64,000 bases of DNA from Teichococcus vastitatis (GTDB lineage Bacteria > Pseudomonadota > Alphaproteobacteria > Acetobacterales > Acetobacteraceae). The notes beneath the pieces were generated by a model. That model was not told the DNA's origin. It saw only the letters and a program-made list of their open reading frames with translations, and searched no databases. The position numbers and the translations under genes are program-made. Below are positions 18,855-27,081 of this stretch, piece after piece. The stretch's first letter is position 1. The number at the start of each line of letters is the position of its first letter. The stretch lies in assembly GCF_003604215.1 (NCBI RefSeq), contig NZ_QXGS01000014.1, positions 1 to 64,000 of the forward strand. Reading direction: 5' to 3'.

Positions 18855-19823
18855 ATGAAGCTCATCAACCGGCGCCTTGCTTTGGGTGGCATGGCCCTGG
18901 CCCTGGGCGCACCGCGCATCCTGCGGGCGCAGGGCGGCGGGTGGCAGCCGACCCGGCCGATCCAGCTCGTCGTCGGCTTCGCGCCAGGTGGCGGCAGCGA
19001 CGTGATCGCCCGCATCATGGCCGAGGCCGCGGCGCCGTTCATACCGCAGCCCATGGTGGTGGTGAACCGACCGGGGGCGGGCGGCGCCCTGGCGGCGGAA
19101 CAGGTGGCCCGCGCCTTGCCGGATGGCCACACCCTGCTGCTGGCCGGCGGCAGCGAGAGCACCTCCCTGCCCGCACACCGGGAGGTGCCCTATGATCCCA
19201 AAAAGTCCTTCCGCGCCGTGATCCGGCTGACACGTCACCCGCACTTCATCTGCGTGCGGGGCAAGGGCGGCCGCTTCACCACGATGCAGCAGGTGATCGC
19301 GGCCGCGCGCGCCGAGCCCGGTCGGATGACCCACGGCTCTGCCGGCGCCGGAACGCTGTCGCATTCCTTGTTCATCATGCTGGAGCAGCGCGCCAAGCTG
19401 GAGTTCCTGCATGTGCCGTATACCGGCGGCGGACCTGTGGCGCAGGCGCTGCTGAGCGGCGACATCGACCTCGGCGTCCAGGCCTCGGACGAGCTGGGCG
19501 GCCTCGTCGCCTCGGGAGACATCAAGCCGATCGCTGTGGCCTCAGCCGAACGTGCCGTGTCCCAGCCGGACGTGCCGACGCTGCGCGAGCTCGGCTTTGA
19601 CGTCGTGGCCGACAACCAGAAGGGCTGGGTCGGCCCCGCCGGCATGACGGACGAGATGGTAGCCTTCTACCACGACCGCTTTCGCCAGGGCATGGCCGCG
19701 CCGGCGTGGCGACGTTTCCTGGAGCGCCTCGGCGAAGCGGATGGCTATGCCGATGGACCGGGCTTCCAGACGGCGATGGACACCCTGCTGGACGACATTC
19801 GCGCCGCGCTGCGCAGGAGCTGA
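18855..19823 (+). CDS. Bug-family substrate-binding protein
   Basis: A 322-residue exported receptor with leader NRRLALGGMALALGAPRILRA. The Bug motifs are RPIQLVVGFAPGGGSDVIA, MVVVNRPGAGGALAAEQ and LEFLHVPYTGGGPVAQ. It lies 39 bases after the Ldh gene and five bases before the reductase gene, inside the GntR-linked set, so it probably binds the acid degraded by these enzymes. It is orphaned from TctAB. Confidence 0.92.
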   Translation: MKLINRRLALGGMALALGAPRILRAQGGGWQPTRPIQLVVGFAPGGGSDVIARIMAEAAAPFIPQPMVVVNRPGAGGALAAEQVARALPDGHTLLLAGGSESTSLPAHREVPYDPKKSFRAVIRLTRHPHFICVRGKGGRFTTMQQVIAAARAEPGRMTHGSAGAGTLSHSLFIMLEQRAKLEFLHVPYTGGGPVAQALLSGDIDLGVQASDELGGLVASGDIKPIAVASAERAVSQPDVPTLRELGFDVVADNQKGWVGPAGMTDEMVAFYHDRFRQGMAAPAWRRFLERLGEADGYADGPGFQTAMDTLLDDIRAALRRS

Positions 19824-19828
19824 CATCG

Positions 19829-20743
19829 ATGACCGTGCAACCCATCGCCCCGCCCGCGCCCGTGGCCTTCATCGGCCTCGGCGTCATGGGCGCCGCCATG
19901 GCGGCCAACCTGCTGCGCGCGGGCTTCCGTCTCACCATCAGCAGCCGCAGCCGCGGCAAGGCGTCCTCGCTGGAAGACGCGGGTGCCGCCTGGGCCGATA
20001 CGCCGGCCGTGGCCGCACGGGATGCCGCCTGTGTGGCGCTCTGCCTGCCCGACACGTCCGACGTGGAGGCCGTGCTCTTCGGCCCGGCTGGCGTGGCGGA
20101 AACCGTGCAGCGCGGCGCCGTGGTGGTGGATTTCAGCACCATCGCCGCCGCGCCCACGGCCGCCTTCGCCGACCGGCTGGCGCGGGACCGCGGCGCCTTT
20201 CTGCTGGACAGCCCGGTGAGCGGCGGTCCCGCCGGCGCGCGCGACGGCACCCTGACTTGCATGGTCGGCGGCGATGCCGGCGCGTTCGCCGCAGCCGAAC
20301 CGGTGCTGCGCGCCGTGGGCGGCAAGCTGACGCATCTCGGGCCTGCCGGGGCGGGGCAGGTCTGCAAATCGGCCAACCAGCTGCTGGTCGCCGCCACGCT
20401 GCAGGCCGTGGCCGAGGCCTTGGCGCTGGGCCGCAAGGCAGGGCTCGAACCGGAGGCCATGCGGCAGGCGCTGCTGGGCGGCTCCGCCCGCTCCTTCGTG
20501 CTGGAGAACCATGCCAAGCGCATCATCGAAGGCACCACCACGCCGGGCTTCCGGGCGGAGCTGATGCGCAAGGACATGCGGCTGGCGCTGGCCGCCGCCC
20601 GCGACCACGGCGTCTTCGCACCCGCAACCGCCACGGCGGCGCAGATGTTGGAGGCGCTGGTGAACAGCGGGCGCGGGGGGATGGATTCGTCGGCCCTGGG
20701 CGAATTGGTGGCGGAGCTTTCGGGTCTCGCCGCGACACGCTGA
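19829..20743 (+). CDS. 3-hydroxyisobutyrate dehydrogenase / tartronate semialdehyde reductase-like protein
   Basis: A 304-residue beta-hydroxyacid dehydrogenase starting MTVQPIAPPAPVAFIGLGVM. The Rossmann motif is GLGVMGAAMAANLLRAG, the substrate loop is LDSPVSGGPAGARDGTL, and the catalytic Lys lies in QVCKSANQLLVAATL. Length is normal. The start at 19829 follows the Bug stop by five bases. In this operon it could reduce a semialdehyde released by the RraA-like aldolase. Confidence 0.87.
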   Translation: MTVQPIAPPAPVAFIGLGVMGAAMAANLLRAGFRLTISSRSRGKASSLEDAGAAWADTPAVAARDAACVALCLPDTSDVEAVLFGPAGVAETVQRGAVVVDFSTIAAAPTAAFADRLARDRGAFLLDSPVSGGPAGARDGTLTCMVGGDAGAFAAAEPVLRAVGGKLTHLGPAGAGQVCKSANQLLVAATLQAVAEALALGRKAGLEPEAMRQALLGGSARSFVLENHAKRIIEGTTTPGFRAELMRKDMRLALAAARDHGVFAPATATAAQMLEALVNSGRGGMDSSALGELVAELSGLAATR

Positions 20744-20783
20744 CGGAACGGCGGAAAGCCGTCGACACACGGAGAGCAATGCC

Positions 20784-21767
20784 ATGACCGATTTCTCGCT
20801 GCGCCGCCGCGGCGCCCTCGGCGTCTTCGCGCTGGCCGCCGCGCAGACCCTGGCCAAGAGCGCGCATGCCGCGGAATGGCCGAACGAGCGCCCCATCCTG
20901 GCGATCGTGCCATTTCCCGCGGGTGGCGGCGTGGACGTCATGACGCGCGTGCTGCTGCAGCACGTCCAGACGCACCTGCCGGGAGCCCGCTTCGTGGTGG
21001 AGAACCGAGTCGGCGCCGCCGGGCAGCTCGGCTTCGAGGCGATCTTCCGCGCGGCGCCGGATGGCTACACGCTCGGCGCCCTCACCACCCCGGCCGCCAA
21101 CACCATCGCGATCGAGCGCCAGCCCCAGTACCGGATCGCCGACTTCACCTTTCTGGCCAATGTGGTGGACGATCCCGGCGGATTCTTCGTGCGGCCGGAC
21201 TCGCCCTGGCGCAGCCTGGATGACCTGCGCGCAGCGGCGCGGCAGCGGCCGGCGGAATTGGCCTATGGCACGGCCGGCGTCGGTTCGGACGACCACCTGC
21301 TCGGGCTGGCCTTCGAGGCGGCGGCGGATGTCCGCCTGTCCCACATTCCCTACAATGGCACCCCGCCGATCATCACCGACCTGATCGGCGATCGCTTGGC
21401 ACTTGGCTCGCTCAACATGGGGGAGGGCTTTCCGCTGCTGCGCGAGGGCCGCGCCCGCGCATTGGCCCAGGGGGGCACGGAACGCTGGTCGGGCACGCCC
21501 GATGTGCCGACCTTCCGGGAGCAGGGGCTGGACGTGATCGGCGGCTCCGCCCGCGGGCTCGTCGCGCCGCCCGGGCTGCCTGCCGCGATCCGCGACCGGC
21601 TGACAGCCGCCATCGGCGCGGCCCTGGACGGCGCACCCTTCAAGGCCGAGGCCGCCCGGCTGAACCTGCCCCTGCGGCCGATCGTGGGTGCGGAGTACCA
21701 GGCCTTCGTGATGGCCAATGACGCCGCCGCCAGGGCGCTGTGGCAGCGTCGCCCGTGGCGGGAATAG
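20784..21767 (+). CDS. Bug-family substrate-binding protein
   Basis: A 327-residue exported receptor. The leader includes LRRRGALGVFALAAAQ and ends near AHAAEW. Bug motifs: RPILAIVPFPAGGGVDVMT, FVVENRVGAAGQ, DGYTLGALTTPAAN and LSHIPYNGTPPIITD. This is the second Bug gene of the GntR-linked set and its last gene. A leftward gene cluster converges on it about 170 bases later. Confidence 0.92.
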   Translation: MTDFSLRRRGALGVFALAAAQTLAKSAHAAEWPNERPILAIVPFPAGGGVDVMTRVLLQHVQTHLPGARFVVENRVGAAGQLGFEAIFRAAPDGYTLGALTTPAANTIAIERQPQYRIADFTFLANVVDDPGGFFVRPDSPWRSLDDLRAAARQRPAELAYGTAGVGSDDHLLGLAFEAAADVRLSHIPYNGTPPIITDLIGDRLALGSLNMGEGFPLLREGRARALAQGGTERWSGTPDVPTFREQGLDVIGGSARGLVAPPGLPAAIRDRLTAAIGAALDGAPFKAEAARLNLPLRPIVGAEYQAFVMANDAAARALWQRRPWRE

Positions 21768-21935
21768 GCGATCGGCGCGGCACCGCTGCAGGGCGCCGCC
21801 TGCCGACATCGGATCCGGTGACCGGCTGCGTAGAGGCGGCGGACCCCACCGCGCCGGGAGCCGGGAAAATGGCCGCCCGGACGCCCGCGGTGAATCGATG
21901 CTGAGCGGGAAGTGTCTCGGTTGCTGGGGTTCCCG

Positions 21936-22790
21936 CTACTGCGCCGCGTCCAGGATGCGGCGCGCCAGGCGGAGGTGCAGCCCTTCCACCATCTGCCCTT
22001 CCAGCGAGATCACGCCGGCATCTGGCCGGGCCGCAAAGGCCGCCTCCACCCTGCGTGCCCAGCCCAGGCGGGCCGCGTCCGGCGTGAAGGCCCTGACCAC
22101 CGGCATGATCTGGTCTGGATGGATGCAGAGCTTGCCGGCGAAGCCATCACGCGCGGCTTCGGCCGCTTCCCGCACCAGGGCTTCCGGCTGACGCGGATCG
22201 GGGAATGGCGTATCGAGGGCGGGCAGCCCCGCGGCACCGGCGGCCAACAGCAGGGCGGCGCGCGCCTGTTGCACCGGCGCGGCGTAGCGCCCCGCCGCAT
22301 CCCGCGCCGCCACGCCAAGATCGGAGGACAGGTCCTCCGCCCCGAAGCACAGCGCCGTCAGGCGCGGCGGCGCGCCCCGGTAATCCAGCCCGTGCAGGGA
22401 GGCTGCCGTTTCCGTCACCAGCGCCAGGATACCGGTTTGCCCGACCTCCAGCCCGGCGGCGGTTTCCAGCGCCTCCAGGTGGTGATCCAATGCCAGGATG
22501 TCGGCCATGCCGGTGCATTTCGGCAGCATCACCGCCAGCGGCGCGCCCGGCATCACGGCCGCCAGATCCCGCAGATACCAGGGAGTGGCGCGCGCATTGA
22601 CCCGCACCACCACTTCCCGCCGGGCGCGGCCGGGCAGCAGGGCGGCGACCTGTTCCCGTGCGGCGTCCTTGCTGTCCGGCCCGACCGAGTCCTCCAGGTC
22701 CAGCACCACGGCATCGGCGGCGCTGGCCAAGGCCTTATCCCTCTTGCGTACGGAATCGCCGGGCGCGAAGAGCAGGTTGCGCAGCCGCAT
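21936..22790 (-). CDS. CitE-like CoA ester lyase (HpcH/HpaI aldolase family)
   Basis: A 284-residue lyase starting MRLRNLLFAPGDSVRKRDKA. VVLDLEDSVGPDSKD holds the acidic magnesium-binding residues, LPKCTGMADI the substrate segment and GKLCIHPDQIMPV the conserved C-terminal loop. The family cleaves malyl-CoA, methylmalyl-CoA or citramalyl-CoA. The start overlaps the MaoC stop (TGATG). With the CoA-transferase, dehydrogenase and hydratase upstream, it would cleave the final hydroxyacyl-CoA. Confidence 0.87.
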   Translation of the reverse strand: MRLRNLLFAPGDSVRKRDKALASAADAVVLDLEDSVGPDSKDAAREQVAALLPGRARREVVVRVNARATPWYLRDLAAVMPGAPLAVMLPKCTGMADILALDHHLEALETAAGLEVGQTGILALVTETAASLHGLDYRGAPPRLTALCFGAEDLSSDLGVAARDAAGRYAAPVQQARAALLLAAGAAGLPALDTPFPDPRQPEALVREAAEAARDGFAGKLCIHPDQIMPVVRAFTPDAARLGWARRVEAAFAARPDAGVISLEGQMVEGLHLRLARRILDAAQ

Positions 22791-23251
22791 CACGCCGCCT
22801 CCGCCGGGCGGCGGCGCATCAGCGCGGCGCGGTCGCAGCGCGCCACCACCTCGTCCCGTTGGTTGTAGGCCTCGTGCAGCAGCGTGACGATGCCGGCATC
22901 GCCGCGGGACTTGCTGGCGCGGGCGCTCAGCACGGTGGTGCGCACGCCGATGGTGTCCCCGGCGAAGACAGGCACGGGAAAGCGGACATCGGTCATGCCG
23001 AGATTGGCGATCGCGGTGCCATTGGTGGTGTTGTGCACGCTCATGCCGATCATCAATCCCAGGGTGAACAGCGAATTCGTCAACGGGCGGCCGAACTCGC
23101 TGTTCTTCATGTATTCGGCATCGAGGTGCAGCCGGGCCACATTCATGGTCATGCCGCAGAACAGGGTGTTGTCGGCTTCCGTCACCGTGCGACGCCACTC
23201 GGCATCGATGATGAGCCCCTCGGTCATTTCCTCGAACCACAAGCCGGCCAT
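22790..23251 (-). CDS. MaoC-family hydratase
   Basis: A 153-residue hot-dog-fold hydratase beginning MAGLWFEEMTEGLII. GRPLTNSLFTLGLMIGMSV and FPVPVFAGDTIGVRTTVLSA are characteristic of MaoC proteins that hydrate short branched enoyl-CoA such as mesaconyl-CoA. AAGGAG lies seven bases before the ATG at 23251, favouring it over the in-frame ATG at 23269. It sits between the acyl-CoA dehydrogenase and the lyase, matching the hydration step. Confidence 0.82.
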   Translation of the reverse strand: MAGLWFEEMTEGLIIDAEWRRTVTEADNTLFCGMTMNVARLHLDAEYMKNSEFGRPLTNSLFTLGLMIGMSVHNTTNGTAIANLGMTDVRFPVPVFAGDTIGVRTTVLSARASKSRGDAGIVTLLHEAYNQRDEVVARCDRAALMRRRPAEAA

Positions 23252-23277
23252 GCCGGTTCTCCTTTGCACAGGTCCCG

Positions 23278-24444
23278 TCAGTAGGATTTCGGCAGCCCCA
23301 GCACCTTTTCCGCGATGAAGCAGAGGATGAGCTGCGGGCTGACGGGGGCGATGCGCGGGATCATGACCTCGCGCAGGAAGCGTTCCACATGGTATTCGCG
23401 GGCATAGCCGAAGCCGCCATGCGTCATCACCGACTGCTGGCAGGCCTTGAAGCCGGCTTCTGCGGCGAGGTACTTGGCGGCGTTGGCCTCGGCGCCGCAG
23501 GGCATGCCCTGGTCGTAGCGCCAGGCCGCCTGCAAGATCATCAGCCGCGCCGCCTGCAGCTCCATCCAGTTGGCGGCGAGCGGGTGCTGGATGGCCTGGT
23601 TCTGCCCGATGGGACGCCCGAAGACCCGCCGATCCTTGGCGTATTCGGTGGCACGCTCCAGCGCCACGAAGCCCAGTCCCACGGCCTCGGCCGCGATCAG
23701 GATGCGCTCGGGGTTCAGGCCATGTAGGATGTATTCGAAGCCGCGGCCTTCCTCGCCGATCCGGTCCTCCTCCGGCACCTCCATGTTGTCGAAGAAGATC
23801 TCGTTGGAATCGACCGCCTTGCGGCCCATCTTCTCGATCTCCCGCACATCGGCGCGGCGGCGGTCGAGCGTGGTGTAGAACAGGCTCAGCCCTTCCGTCC
23901 GGCGCTTCACCTGCTCGACCGGCGTGGTGCGGGCCAGGATCAGCACCTTCTCGGCCACCTGCGCGGTGGAGATCCAGATCTTCTGGCCGTTGATCACGTA
24001 ACGGTCGCCGCGCTTCTCGGCACGGGTGCGCAGCTGCGTCGTGTCGAGGCCGGCGTTGGGTTCCGTGACGGCGAAGCAGGCGCGTTCCTGCCCCGCCACC
24101 AAGGGCGGCAGCATGCGGCGCTTCTGCTCCTTCGTCCCGAACACCACCACCGGGTTCAGCCCGAAGATGTTCATGTGCACGGCGGAGGCGCCCGTCATGC
24201 CGGCGCCGGATTGCGCAATGGCCTGCATCATGATGGCCGCCTCGGTGATGCCGAGGCCGGCGCCGCCATAGTCTTCCGGAATGCAGATGCCGAGCCAGCC
24301 GTCGCGCGCCAGGGCGGCGCAGAATTCGCGCGGAAAGAGGCCGTCCCTGTCGCGGGCCAGCCAGTATTCGTCGCCGAAGCCGGCGCAGATGCGCGCGATC
24401 GCCTCGCGCAGCGCCTCCTGGTCGGGGGAAAGGGAGAAATCCAT
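23278..24444 (-). CDS. Acyl-CoA dehydrogenase family protein
   Basis: A 388-residue flavoprotein of the acyl-CoA dehydrogenase family. The N-terminal domain has CAALARDGWLGICIPEDYGG, the middle domain has CFAVTEPNAGLDTTQLRT and GQKIWISTAQVAEKVLILA, and the C-terminal domain has RRVFGRPIGQNQAIQHPLA and THGGFGYAREYHVERFLRE. Instead of the usual Tyr-Glu-Gly-Thr near the C terminus it reads PRIAPVSPQ, so the common catalytic Glu is not at that place. Its start overlaps the CoA-transferase stop (TGATG). Confidence 0.88.
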   Translation of the reverse strand: MDFSLSPDQEALREAIARICAGFGDEYWLARDRDGLFPREFCAALARDGWLGICIPEDYGGAGLGITEAAIMMQAIAQSGAGMTGASAVHMNIFGLNPVVVFGTKEQKRRMLPPLVAGQERACFAVTEPNAGLDTTQLRTRAEKRGDRYVINGQKIWISTAQVAEKVLILARTTPVEQVKRRTEGLSLFYTTLDRRRADVREIEKMGRKAVDSNEIFFDNMEVPEEDRIGEEGRGFEYILHGLNPERILIAAEAVGLGFVALERATEYAKDRRVFGRPIGQNQAIQHPLAANWMELQAARLMILQAAWRYDQGMPCGAEANAAKYLAAEAGFKACQQSVMTHGGFGYAREYHVERFLREVMIPRIAPVSPQLILCFIAEKVLGLPKSY

Positions 24445-25565
24445 CAGCGGGTCTCCCAGGCGGCGCTGCCGGGCGCCGGCCAGGATGGCGGCGGGCCGGG
24501 CGGGGCCGGCGGCGTGGCGGACCAGCGGCCGAAGGGGGCCGTGGTGTTCAGGGTGCCGCCATCCGGCAGCGGCACCTCCCGCCAGAAGCCGGTGGCCCGG
24601 AGGTGCGGGTCCAGGCGCAGGGCGGCGATGTCATTGACCGGCGCGGCGGGGATGTCCGCTTCGGACAGCAGGCGCAGCCATTCCGCCGTGTCGCGATGCG
24701 CGAGGGCTGCGGCCACCTGCGCGTAGGCATGGTCGATATTGGCCTGCCGCGCCGCGTGGCTGGCGAGGCGCGGGTCTTCCAGCAGGTCCTCCCGTTCGAT
24801 CAACGCGAAGAAGCGGCGCCAATGCGCATCGCTGTACAGCAGCACCGCGATCCATCCGTCACGCGAGCGGTAGGGGCGGCGTTCCGGCGACATCAGCCTG
24901 GCGTAATAGGGGCCGCCCTCGGGCGGATCGAAGCTGAGCCCGCCGAGGTGGTCGCCGGCCACCAGATCGGCGAAAGTTTCGAACATCGGCACCTCCACCT
25001 GCTGCGCCACGCCCGTGCGGTCCCTGCAGGCGATGGCGGCGGCGATGGCGAAGGCCAGGTGCGCGCCCACCACGCGGTCCGCCAGCGTCAGCGGCACGTA
25101 GCGCGGGTCGCCGCCGGCGGCGCGGCCGATGGTGTCCGCCAGCCCGCTCGCCGCCTGGATCAGGTCGTCATAGGCCGGGCGCGCGGCGTAAGGGCCGCCC
25201 GCGCCATAGCCATAGGCGCAGGCCACCACCAGTCGGGGATTCAGCGTCGCCAGATCCTCCTGCCGCAGCCCGAGGCGCGCGGCGGCCTCGGGACGCATGT
25301 TGTGCACCAACACGTCGGCCCCCACCGCCAGCGCACGGAAGGCTTCGCGCCCGTCCGGCGCCTTCAGGTCCAGTGCCACGCCGCGCTTGCCGCGGTTGAG
25401 ATGGGCGAAGATGGCGCCGCCCTGGCCGGCGCGGCGGATCACGTCGCCCTCCGGCGGCTCCACCTTCAGCACCTCAGCGCCCAGATCGGCCAGCAACCGG
25501 GTGGCGTAGGGCCCCATCACCACGGTGCTGGCATCCAGCACCCGCAGCCCGGCGAGGGCGGTCAT
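24444..25565 (-). CDS. CaiB/BaiF-family CoA-transferase
   Basis: A 373-residue class III CoA-transferase starting MTALAGLRVLDASTVVMGPY. Conserved parts include LADLGAEVLKVEPPEGD, NRGKRGVALDLKAPDG and YDDLIQAASGLADTIGR; the Asp in AYDDLIQAASG is the expected acyl-acceptor residue of the family. The start overlaps the Bug gene's stop (ATGA at 25562-25565). It would activate the imported acid as its CoA ester for the downstream enzymes. Confidence 0.88.
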   Translation of the reverse strand: MTALAGLRVLDASTVVMGPYATRLLADLGAEVLKVEPPEGDVIRRAGQGGAIFAHLNRGKRGVALDLKAPDGREAFRALAVGADVLVHNMRPEAAARLGLRQEDLATLNPRLVVACAYGYGAGGPYAARPAYDDLIQAASGLADTIGRAAGGDPRYVPLTLADRVVGAHLAFAIAAAIACRDRTGVAQQVEVPMFETFADLVAGDHLGGLSFDPPEGGPYYARLMSPERRPYRSRDGWIAVLLYSDAHWRRFFALIEREDLLEDPRLASHAARQANIDHAYAQVAAALAHRDTAEWLRLLSEADIPAAPVNDIAALRLDPHLRATGFWREVPLPDGGTLNTTAPFGRWSATPPAPPGPPPSWPAPGSAAWETR

Positions 25566-26563
25566 TCCTTCTCGATCCCGGCCGCCTCGATCAGGTCGCG
25601 CCATTTCACCAGCTCGGCGCGGACAAAGGCGTCCAGCTCCGCCGGCGGGCCGGAAAATGCCTCGAAGCCGATGGCGGCGAAGCGCTGCCTGACCTCCGGG
25701 CGGCCGATCGCCTCGCGGATCGCGGTGTTCAGCGTCGCGACGACCTCCGGCGGCAGCTTCGCGGGACCGAAGACACCGTTCCAGGAGTTGATGTCGAAGC
25801 CTGCCAATCCAGCCTCGGCCATGGAGGGCGCCTCCGGCATCAGGGCCGAGCGCTCCTTCGTGCTCATCGCCAGCACGCGCAGCTTGCCGGCCTGGGTGTT
25901 GGCGAGGCCGGCGGCGATGTCGACGAACATGCAGGTGACGCGGCCCGCGATCACGTCCGTCATGGCCGGCGGTGTGCTGCGATAAGGCACGTGCAGCATC
26001 TGGACGCCGCCCATCCGCGCCATCGTCGCCCCGGCCACGATGCCGGTGCTGTTGCCGCTGGCGTAGCTGACCTGGCCCGGGGCTTGGCGCGCCATCTCCA
26101 GCACGTCGCGCACGCTCCGCGCCTTCACGGCTTCGCCCACCACCAGCATGAAGGGCAGGTTTCCCACCCGCGCGACCGGCGTGAAGTCCGCGACAGGGTC
26201 GTAATCGATGTGCTTCATCAGCGACGGATTGGCGGAATGGGTGGTGTTGGTGGTGACGAAGAGGGTTGTGCCGTCCGGTGCCGCGCGCGCCACATGCGCG
26301 GCCGCGATGGTGCCATTGGCGCCGGCACGGTTGTCCACCACCACCGGCACGCCGAGGCGCGAGCCCAGCAGGTCGGCCAGGATGCGGGCCACCGCGTCGG
26401 TGCCGCTGCCCCCAGCAAAGGGGACCACCAGGGTGATCGAGCGGTCTGGCTTCCATTCGGCGCTCCGGCTGCTGCCGCCCTGGGCGCGGGTCCGGGAGGG
26501 CGCGAGCAGCGGCAGGGCTGGCAGCGCCGCGGCGGCCCGGAGCAGGCTGCGGCGGCGGGTCAT
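25562..26563 (-). CDS. Bug-family substrate-binding protein
   Basis: A 333-residue receptor with leader MTRRRSLLRAAAALPALPLL ending in TRAQ. Motifs: RSITLVVPFAGGSGTDAVA, VPVVVDNRAGANGTIAA, DGTTLFVTTNTT and MLHVPYRSTPPAMTD. Start and stop overlap the neighbouring cupin and CoA-transferase genes (ATGA on both sides), so it is firmly part of the CoA-pathway operon and likely captures its substrate. Confidence 0.92.
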   Translation of the reverse strand: MTRRRSLLRAAAALPALPLLAPSRTRAQGGSSRSAEWKPDRSITLVVPFAGGSGTDAVARILADLLGSRLGVPVVVDNRAGANGTIAAAHVARAAPDGTTLFVTTNTTHSANPSLMKHIDYDPVADFTPVARVGNLPFMLVVGEAVKARSVRDVLEMARQAPGQVSYASGNSTGIVAGATMARMGGVQMLHVPYRSTPPAMTDVIAGRVTCMFVDIAAGLANTQAGKLRVLAMSTKERSALMPEAPSMAEAGLAGFDINSWNGVFGPAKLPPEVVATLNTAIREAIGRPEVRQRFAAIGFEAFSGPPAELDAFVRAELVKWRDLIEAAGIEKE

Positions 26564-26970
26564 GCCTGCAGCCCCGCCAAGTGGCGGATCACCTTGGCAG
26601 GGTCCTCGCCATACGGTGGTGAATAGATCACCAGCAGTTTCACCGGCTCGGGGCCGACGACGGTGAAGATGTGCTCCTCGCCGGCCGGAAAGAAGCACAT
26701 CTCACCAGGCCCGATCTCGCGGCTTTGGCCACCCACTTCGGCACGGGCACGGCCGGAAAGGATGTAGCAGGCCTGCTCCATGCCGGGGTGCGCATGCGGC
26801 GCAGCTCCCTGGCCTGGCTCGATGCTGCCGAGCAGCACCTCCATGGTCTCGGCCCCCACCGTTTCCGGTCCGATCAGCCGCCGGTTCACCGTGCCGGTGT
26901 GATTGGCCGGACTGTAGCCGGGCACATCCTCCGCCCGAACAAAATATCGGCGTTCCGTCATCGTGGACAT
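26560..26970 (-). CDS. Single-domain cupin protein
   Basis: A 136-residue cupin starting MSTMTERRYFVRAEDVPG. Motif 1 is APHAHPGMEQACYILSGRA and motif 2 is GEMCFFPAGEEHIFTVV, with His/Glu residues expected to bind a metal. It heads the leftward CoA-pathway operon. Possible roles are ligand sensing or isomerisation of an intermediate. GGAGAGG precedes the chosen start; an ATG six bases further upstream is the alternative. Confidence 0.82.
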   Translation of the reverse strand: MSTMTERRYFVRAEDVPGYSPANHTGTVNRRLIGPETVGAETMEVLLGSIEPGQGAAPHAHPGMEQACYILSGRARAEVGGQSREIGPGEMCFFPAGEEHIFTVVGPEPVKLLVIYSPPYGEDPAKVIRHLAGLQA

Positions 26971-27040
26971 CGGCATCCTCTCCGTTGTCGCCCTTTTCGA
27001 TGGGGCGTTTCGAGCGGAGTTCGGACCTTCGAAGCCCCAT

Positions 27041-27059
27041 AAATCAATTGAAATGATTT
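27041..27059. promoter_or_regulatory. Inverted repeat in the divergent cupin/LysR promoter
   Basis: AAATCA and TGATTT form perfect 6-bp arms separated by 7 bases, in an AT-rich patch between two divergent genes. Spacing and symmetry fit a LysR-type binding site controlling both the regulator and the CoA-pathway operon. Confidence 0.55.
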
Positions 27060-27081
27060 TCCTGTGCGATAAAGATTTTTG

